DNA of 64,000 bases from positions 8,273,103-8,337,102 of the forward strand of contig JABAKD010000024.1 of assembly GCA_012845835.1 (NCBI GenBank). The letters are read 5' to 3'. The notes under the pieces were generated by a model. That model did not search any database. It worked only from the letters and a program-made list of their open reading frames with translations, and was not told the DNA's origin. The position numbers and the translations under genes were made by a program. Of this stretch, positions 25,188 through 31,100 are shown piece by piece; the stretch's first letter is position 1, and each line of letters begins with the position of its first letter. This stretch comes from Undaria pinnatifida. Lineage: Eukaryota > Sar > Phaeophyceae > Laminariales > Alariaceae.

Positions 25188-28100
25188 GCTGTTGTTGTTG
25201 TTGTTAAAAATTTGGTCGACCACATTAAAACTCATGTATAAAAAATATTTTCCCAATTACCATGCATACTTTATCCCAGATAATAACCCAGACGTCTTGT
25301 AAAGGCAGGCTACCGCAACAACATTTCACGACCAATCCATCCCCGTTTTTGTTTTTCGTTTTTCGCCATCCCATTTTTTTTTTTGTGGCAGGTTAACCTT
25401 CGCAACCGGAAGCAGAACAACGGCATCAGCGTATTCGACATGGGGTCGGGCAAGCACCACGGGCCCATCTACAGCATCCAACGCAACCCCACCCAGAACA
25501 AATATTTCATGACAGTCGGTGATTGGACAGCCAGAATCTGGGCGGAAGATCTTAAGACTCCCATTATGACAACCAAGGTATGATACATATATATATATTT
25601 AAAAAATATATATAAAGAATATATTTAAAAAATATATTTAAAAAATATATTTGAAAAATATATTTAAAAAATATATTTAAAAAATGAAAAAAATAAACTT
25701 GTTCAACTGTGAGATCGACCAAAAAGATTTTTTTTTAATCAAAACTCAGCTTTTTGCAAGCTGCGTGTGATACTTCGATCGCGCGCGTGTTACGGGGGTG
25801 TGTATGCCCTCGTGAAGGATGCAGGCCGGTGACTCCCGTGATGATGTATGTGTTGATTGAGTGATCATTTGGTTCGTTAGGAGTAAGGTTATGTTTTCAT
25901 TCGATGCGAGCCGACGAGGGAAGAAAGGGCTGAGGTATTCTCGCGGTAAAAATGAAGGCACGCACCGTAGTTGGGAGGGAGGAGAAGGGCCTGCTTAGTG
26001 ACCCCTGGACTGAGTTACGTCTAGGGATGGGGAACGAGAAATATAAAATGCGAAGATAGTAGATGAGACATGATCAAAAACAACGGAGAAGAAAAAAGTG
26101 CAAGATTAACTCAGTACCAGGTACGATGCTCGGGTTTGCGCTGCATTGTGAAGGCGGTTTGCTAGGAGTTATAATAAATAGGGGGTTGATATATCGCACT
26201 ATGGCAACAAAAGTATGGTCATCAGATCAATTACTTGATGGCGGTCGGTGATTGGACAGCAAGGATCTGGGCAGAGGGTCTTAAGACTCCCATTTATGAC
26301 AAGCAAGGCATGGCAATTAGTGGTGTTAGCAGGTAGAAGATAGTCCTCCTTGAAGAAGGAGACTTTCTATCGTAGCCCCCCCAACGTTTCTTTAACGAAA
26401 TCGCTGGTTTTGAAACCAGCTCCCGGCCGCATCTCCTAAAATACGGTGCCCCTTGCCATCCCGACGCCTCATTGGATAGTCCCACATTGCAAACAAGAAA
26501 AAAATTGACGATGCCCCTCTTACACCAACCCTTGTCGCACGCTGAATCTTCGCAGTACCACAGCGCGTACTTGACGAGCGGATGCTTCAGCCCTACTCGA
26601 GCGGGGGTGTTCTTCGTCACGAGGATGGACGGCGTGGTCGACATCTGGGATTATTTCTACAGGCAGAACGAGGTTGCTTACAGTCACAAGGTACGGCCAA
26701 GGCTATGGTAGCTGGGGGGTCACTTTTCTTTTTCCTTTTCTTTCGGCGGTGGCTCGGGGTCACTCGCGCAAGCGACTCCGATGTTCCTTTTGAGATCTTA
26801 AGCTTTCGTGCGGTAGGGGTTGCAGTTGTTGGATTAACTAATAATGCAACTGTCCGATTGAATCCACTAGTGGGGGAAACCAGCGGTTGGTCATTGATCA
26901 AGTAATTTTCACGACGGCGAGCATATTGTTTTTAGGGGGGGCTAAGGCATAGATGCTTGTTGTTCGGGTTGCGCGAACGAATGCCTTGGGAGAGTCATTT
27001 TTTCAGGTGGTGAGATATTGAGCTCCTCGGGTTCTAGAAACTCAGACAATTCTTAGAACATGCTGCACCCCTACGGTGGGATAAGTTTGTTTTCTTTTTC
27101 TCGCACACTTCTACTTTCCAGCTTCTGGACAAGCCGTGGTCACAGGTGTCGTCCCTTATTCCCCCCGGTTCTTGCCTTCATTTTTTTTATCGCGCATAGG
27201 GTTCAGCAATCCCACTGCTCGTCGGTTTTTCATCGAGTGCTGTGCTAACGCACGCTCTCGCATTTTCCGTAATTCAATTTGTGCGCAAGAAAAAGTAATG
27301 GAAGTGGTTAGCTACGCTGCGCCAAAAACAAACGCCGCCTGAAGCATTTTTGTCCTTGAAAAAGGCGGTATATCATAACATCATCGTAACATCCCCCCTA
27401 CCTCACCCTTTATCATGCGCAGCTTATGATAACTGGCAGGTATTGTGCTAGCTACCCGACAACGTGCGGCACGAACTTCGGCGTTGATCAATTACTCATA
27501 GCATTCCCGAAGGAAGAAAGCCACGGAAACAACAGGAAATACATGCACAATGTCTAAATCCTTTCTTTACCGACATTCGGCTTAAGCTTTATCTTCAGTA
27601 CTCCATTCGTCGAAAACCTGTGCGCTGAGTCTAGCTCCCTTCTACGCTTACTTCCCGCTCAAGATTTATCCACAGTGCTCCATTTTCGTCATATTATCAA
27701 ATTTATCTGTGTTTCGAGTATTGTCGTTATGTTTGCCACTCGAACATGCTAAGCATGAGCTTCAACGATTACCACTCTCACAGCCATCCCCTCACTATCC
27801 GTTACGAGCGACGAGATGCTAGGACAGGGGATGGGTTTAGGAAGTTTGTCTTCGCACGTCAAATCAATTTTGCCTGTCGCACTTTTTGGTTTTTTTTTGT
27901 GGTGTCATTATTTTGCTGTTTGTTAGACATTTTCTATTCCTTTCTGCATTTTTTGCTCTGCAAGGTGCTTGGCTTGAGGAAAGAGCTCCATGTGTACTTT
28001 GTTTGTGTTGCTTGCTTCTATTCCATCCATATTGTATTCGCACTTTTTCTTTCTCCTTCCCCCTCCCTAGACGTAACTCCGATCCGGTTCTTGACTTGAG

Positions 28101-31100
28101 GAGATCTATTTTTATTTTGTTTGTTTTGCTTGCTCATCTCATCTATTACATTCGCACTTTGTCTTTCTCCTTCTCCCTCCATAGATGTAACTCAGATTCG
28201 GGGTCAGTCACTAAGCAGGCTTTCTTCCCCCTCCCCACCCAGGGTACGCGCCTTCCCCTTTATCGCGAGAATAGCTCAGGGCTTTCTTCCCTCGCCTACT
28301 CGCGTCGAATCACCTCACACCAAATAACTGATTTGGAGTGCACTAAAACATACATCCCCATGGACACGGACAAACTCATGACCTACGCATGTAAAAAAAA
28401 TGATGCTGTTTCCGTCCAAGTGGGGTGAAGGCCGTCCCGTCCTTCAGAAAACAAAAACAAAACACAAAAACAAAAAGCGTTTCCTCCATCTTAGCACGCG
28501 TCTCTTAATTTGAGTGGAAAAAAATCAAATATCAATTCTCAATTCCCAATTTTTCTATTTTACGGTGTTTTAGGTGGGAGACGCGCCTCTGAGCTCTATC
28601 TCGGTGCAGGGCAACGTCCAAGCCGGGGGCAAGCTCGTGGCGGTCGGGGATGTGAACGGCACGGTTTCGCTTTTGGAGGTGAGAAACGCGGTCGGCCGTG
28701 GTGTCTTGACCCCGTCTCGACTTGAGAGAGAAACAAAAAATCGTTAAATAAAACCGACGTTTTACGTTTTACAGCACCATCAATCTATTCGAAGCAACGC
28801 GGGCTGATTGGATGTTTCAGTGTTACATTTATTTCGTGTCCGAGCCGCAATATTGCAATAGGACGAGGTGCGCGACATGATCGATCCCGTTCGTACTGCT
28901 GCGCACTGACGGAGACAGTGGATAGATACCATCACACTTGTCATCCATGTCTTTGGTGTCTGTGTCTTTTGGGTCGCTGTTTGGTCGCTATACCTGGACC
29001 CAAAGAGTCTCAACCCCTATGAGTCGTGCTTCGAAGGAAAAACACGACGAAACAGCAGCCGGAACGCCGGGAAGAGGGTGTGTTCACTAGTGTGTTCAAA
29101 GCGTAAGAGGTACGAGCTATACGACCGCACGCACCGCATTCTCATACTATTAATAGTATAACAGTACCATTAATGGTATAATATGTACTGCTGCAGGCCC
29201 TTCTTACACGTCAAAAGTCTCTCGCGCTTGTTTTTCGTCAACTTTTCTAGAACCAAGTCAAAATGGGTTAGCTTGCTCTAGAGCTGCTGTGACCCAGGTT
29301 TTGCGGCGCAAACTACTTGGGATTAGTATATAACCACGGCTTCGGCAGGGGGGCGGAGACACCCTCAATTTTGGAGTGTAGGCCACTCGCAAGCGAGGCT
29401 TGGTATCTAACTCAAGAACGAACTAAGTCGTTATATTAGCCCAGCGTATAGGAAGCGCAACACGCAAACATTTCCATGACGGGTGAGGATTTCGCACAAC
29501 CGAGCGGCAAAAAAATAGGTGGCTTGCGAAGATGAGCATCGACCCTGAATGTGTCGAACGAACTCACAGCTGACGTTGTTAGAACAGCTTTATAAAATAG
29601 ATGGTTGCTCGCGCCAGTGGCTCTGTCTGGGTCGCTGCAAAATTATGAAGATATAAAAAAGTGACAAAAATACCATACCAGGTACTAAAAAAGCATATGA
29701 CAGCGTACATACACCAAGAATAGCCTTGATCGCACGGTACACATTGTTAATACCATTACATTTGCCATCCTACAAAATGTGTAGGCAGCATGAGCTATAA
29801 ATGCGGGCATTTCACGGGTCGTGACCCGTCGGGTCAGGAGGTTCCCAAATTCCTGCGGGTCGAGTCGGGTCAGGTCAGGAGATAGTTCGGACTCTCACGG
29901 GCCGGAACGGGTCGAGCCAAGAGGTTTTCAAATCTCACGGTTTGGTTCGGGTCACCCTGACCTGACCTGACCTAACCCGCGAGAGGTGACCCGACCCGTG
30001 AAATGCCCTTCTTTCTATATCTTTAACGTCGTTTAGCTCCTGCTAGGCATCCCCTAAAAGTAGACGAAAAACCGGGGGAAATCGCCATGAACACGAGGGC
30101 AAAACTTATGCAAGCCAGCACGCCAGACTATTCGCAAGGAAAAACGAAAAAGAAGAATTGAGAAAGAAGAAAACGCAAGAGGGGGGAAAAAATGCGGTAA
30201 TGGTCACGTTTACAAAAACCTTTAACGTCGTCTGCTCCTAAGCATGACCTGAAAGTAGATGAAAAACCAAGGGGAAGCGCATCGTGCGCCAGTAAGGGGT
30301 AAGGGTTGTTGATCTGGGTTTAGAAATCACACCAACGTTTTTGGGGGGACAAGCTACTTAGAATTTGTGTGTGGTAGTTTTGTGCCATTGTGAGAGGATC
30401 GATGATTCAGAGGGAAGACGTGTAACAACAAACTTGACGGTTAGAGCATCAGCGACGCGAAGGTTAGAGCATCAGCGACGCGAAAGAAAGTCCCCCCCGG
30501 CTGCGGAAGGCAGGGCGCGCGTCCGAAGGGCGACGGACGGAGACGTGCGACTCGGCGCCCCGCGTGATTATACAATTGTTTTCTGCACGTTCTTTCTCCA
30601 GCGGGGTTGGATGACAACCGCACCTATCGCACTTTTGGTTGCTAGGCGTGGAGACCCAACAAGGTTTAACTCCTTTGCGACTCGATTACATCTTGATTAT
30701 AGTATAGGGAAACAAGGTCGATTAAAACAAATTACGATTGCAAGGTCGATCCGATCACACGCAGCAAAGTGGGTTTGCCGGCTTAGGGTTTCGTGGCTAG
30801 GATTGTGTGACCCGAATGACAAATCCAACGGGGTGTACGGTACGCGCCGGTACCACTTGCCCGCCCAGTCGCCTCTCGTCAAGGGTGTGCAGTGAAAGTT
30901 TTGTTAGCTCCTGACATGTCATGATGAGGAGCTCAACACCTCACCCGAAGCACAACTTGGAAGGCGTTCGTTCGCGCAACCCGACCAACGTATTCATGCG
31001 CTATAGTGTCGCGTGCTGCGATAGAGGTATTAAGGTATACCTTTTTTTGGCGAAAATGGTTGTTCCGAATGACGGGGCACCTTAACCCAAAATCGTTAGA

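Larger units (their letters stand above)
22858..25391 (+). other. DNAI2 intron 7
   Basis: Contains the complete element at 22920, three echoes of the exon 7 end, a (C)CCTAA tract and a (TTG)n tract. If the 23812-23901 echo is spliced, this is two introns. Confidence 0.7.
26691..28573 (+). other. DNAI2 intron 9
   Basis: A GAGTCATCCC element, a truncated SINE and two neighbouring copies of the GTCGAC-ended repeat (28033-28125 partial, 28150-28320). Nothing recognised between 27.3 and 28.0 kb. Confidence 0.65.

Noticed and set aside
30365-30895. 176-codon plus-strand open frame in DNAI2 intron 10
   Set aside because: Basic, low-conservation-looking sequence with no recognised motif and no splice context; it includes a small tandem duplication (agcatcagcgacgcga). 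It is kept only as an intron note.
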